A stretch of 64,000 bases of DNA. Origin: Flavobacteriaceae bacterium PS02336. GTDB taxonomy: Bacteria > Bacteroidota > Bacteroidia > Flavobacteriales > Flavobacteriaceae. The stretch spans positions 62,001 to 126,000 of the forward strand of contig JASCOF010000001.1 in NCBI GenBank assembly GCA_029960065.1, read 5' to 3'. Under the pieces are notes generated by a model. It made no database searches, was not told the origin of the DNA, and saw only the letters and a program-made list of their open reading frames with translations. The first letter of the stretch is position 1, and each line of letters starts with the position of its first letter. The position numbers and the translations under genes were made by a program. Below are positions 63,882-64,000 of this stretch, piece after piece.

Positions 63882-64000
63882 TTATTTCCCTTTCAGTAAT
63901 TTTTCTAAATACTCCACTTTGTCTTTTTCAGCCTGAACCAAACGTTCGTAAAGTTCTACAACTTTATCAAGTGGATTGAATGTGCAAGAATTATTAATTC
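63882..64000 (-). CDS. C-terminal fragment of a protein, probably an XRE-type DNA-binding regulator
   Basis: Only the last 39 codons are visible, because the gene runs off the right edge. The fragment contains NPLDKVVELYERLVQAEKDK and ends EKLLKGK, a coiled-coil tail of the kind I know from Bacteroidota XRE/HTH regulators. The DNA-binding part is not in the window, so the call is tentative. Confidence 0.55.
   Translation of the reverse strand, partial: INNSCTFNPLDKVVELYERLVQAEKDKVEYLEKLLKGK

Overview
The window looks like chromosomal DNA of a Flavobacterium-type member of the Bacteroidota. The basis is AT-rich DNA, a SusC/SusD pair, TAnnTTTG-type -7 promoter boxes, many Bacteroidota-style lipoproteins, and intergenic repeats resembling those I know from Flavobacterium. 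I saw no rRNA, tRNA, CRISPR array, insertion sequence or phage gene.

Region 1 (1-28169) is the most interesting part: a large locus for eating or recycling peptidoglycan. A SusC/SusD outer-membrane importer and a DeoR-type regulator sit in the middle. The minus-strand arm carries an exo-muramidase NamZ, MurQ etherase, a sodium:solute symporter, a GH3 NagZ fused to an AmiE-like serine hydrolase, AnmK kinase, a NagX-like acyltransferase and a DigH-like (GHL10) glycosidase. The plus-strand arm carries an esterase, a second DigH-like protein, a GH20 hexosaminidase, a second AmiE-like hydrolase and a second NamZ. It ends in a D-lactate-dehydrogenase-like flavoprotein that could burn the D-lactate released by MurQ. 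The inferred flow is: strip peptides (AmiE), cut denuded glycan (DigH), import (SusCD), trim to GlcNAc and MurNAc (NagZ, GH20, NamZ), carry across the inner membrane (symporter), phosphorylate (AnmK, or a kinase elsewhere), and convert to GlcNAc-6-P plus D-lactate (MurQ). Repeated 9-bp half-sites (AATAACGCA-like, mostly 10 bp apart) lie next to the susC, deoR and esterase promoters and are the likely DeoR operators.

Region 2 (28170-37206) holds a Tat-exported Gfo/Idh/MocA oxidoreductase, an APC amino-acid permease, a Cys/Met-type PLP enzyme divergent from an Lrp regulator, a RelE/ParE-type toxin-antitoxin pair, one unknown protein and dihydrolipoyl dehydrogenase. Its intergenic gaps are full of palindromic repeats.

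Region 3 (37207-53047) is mostly housekeeping: lipocalin, DoxX-like protein, PabB, TilS-DsbD, AmtB, a pair of amidohydrolases with partly degenerate active sites, a second Gfo/Idh/MocA enzyme, one unknown protein and YifB/ComM.

Region 4 (53102-64000) is all on the minus strand: an esterase, an ArsR regulator with two tandem SRPBCC proteins, then small lipoproteins and envelope proteins (DUF2314, DinB-like, ankyrin, acyltransferase, RDD) and the end of a probable DNA-binding protein. A REP-like cluster lies at 62521-62816, and one of two copies of a possible structured RNA element lies near 56884 (the other is near 33591).
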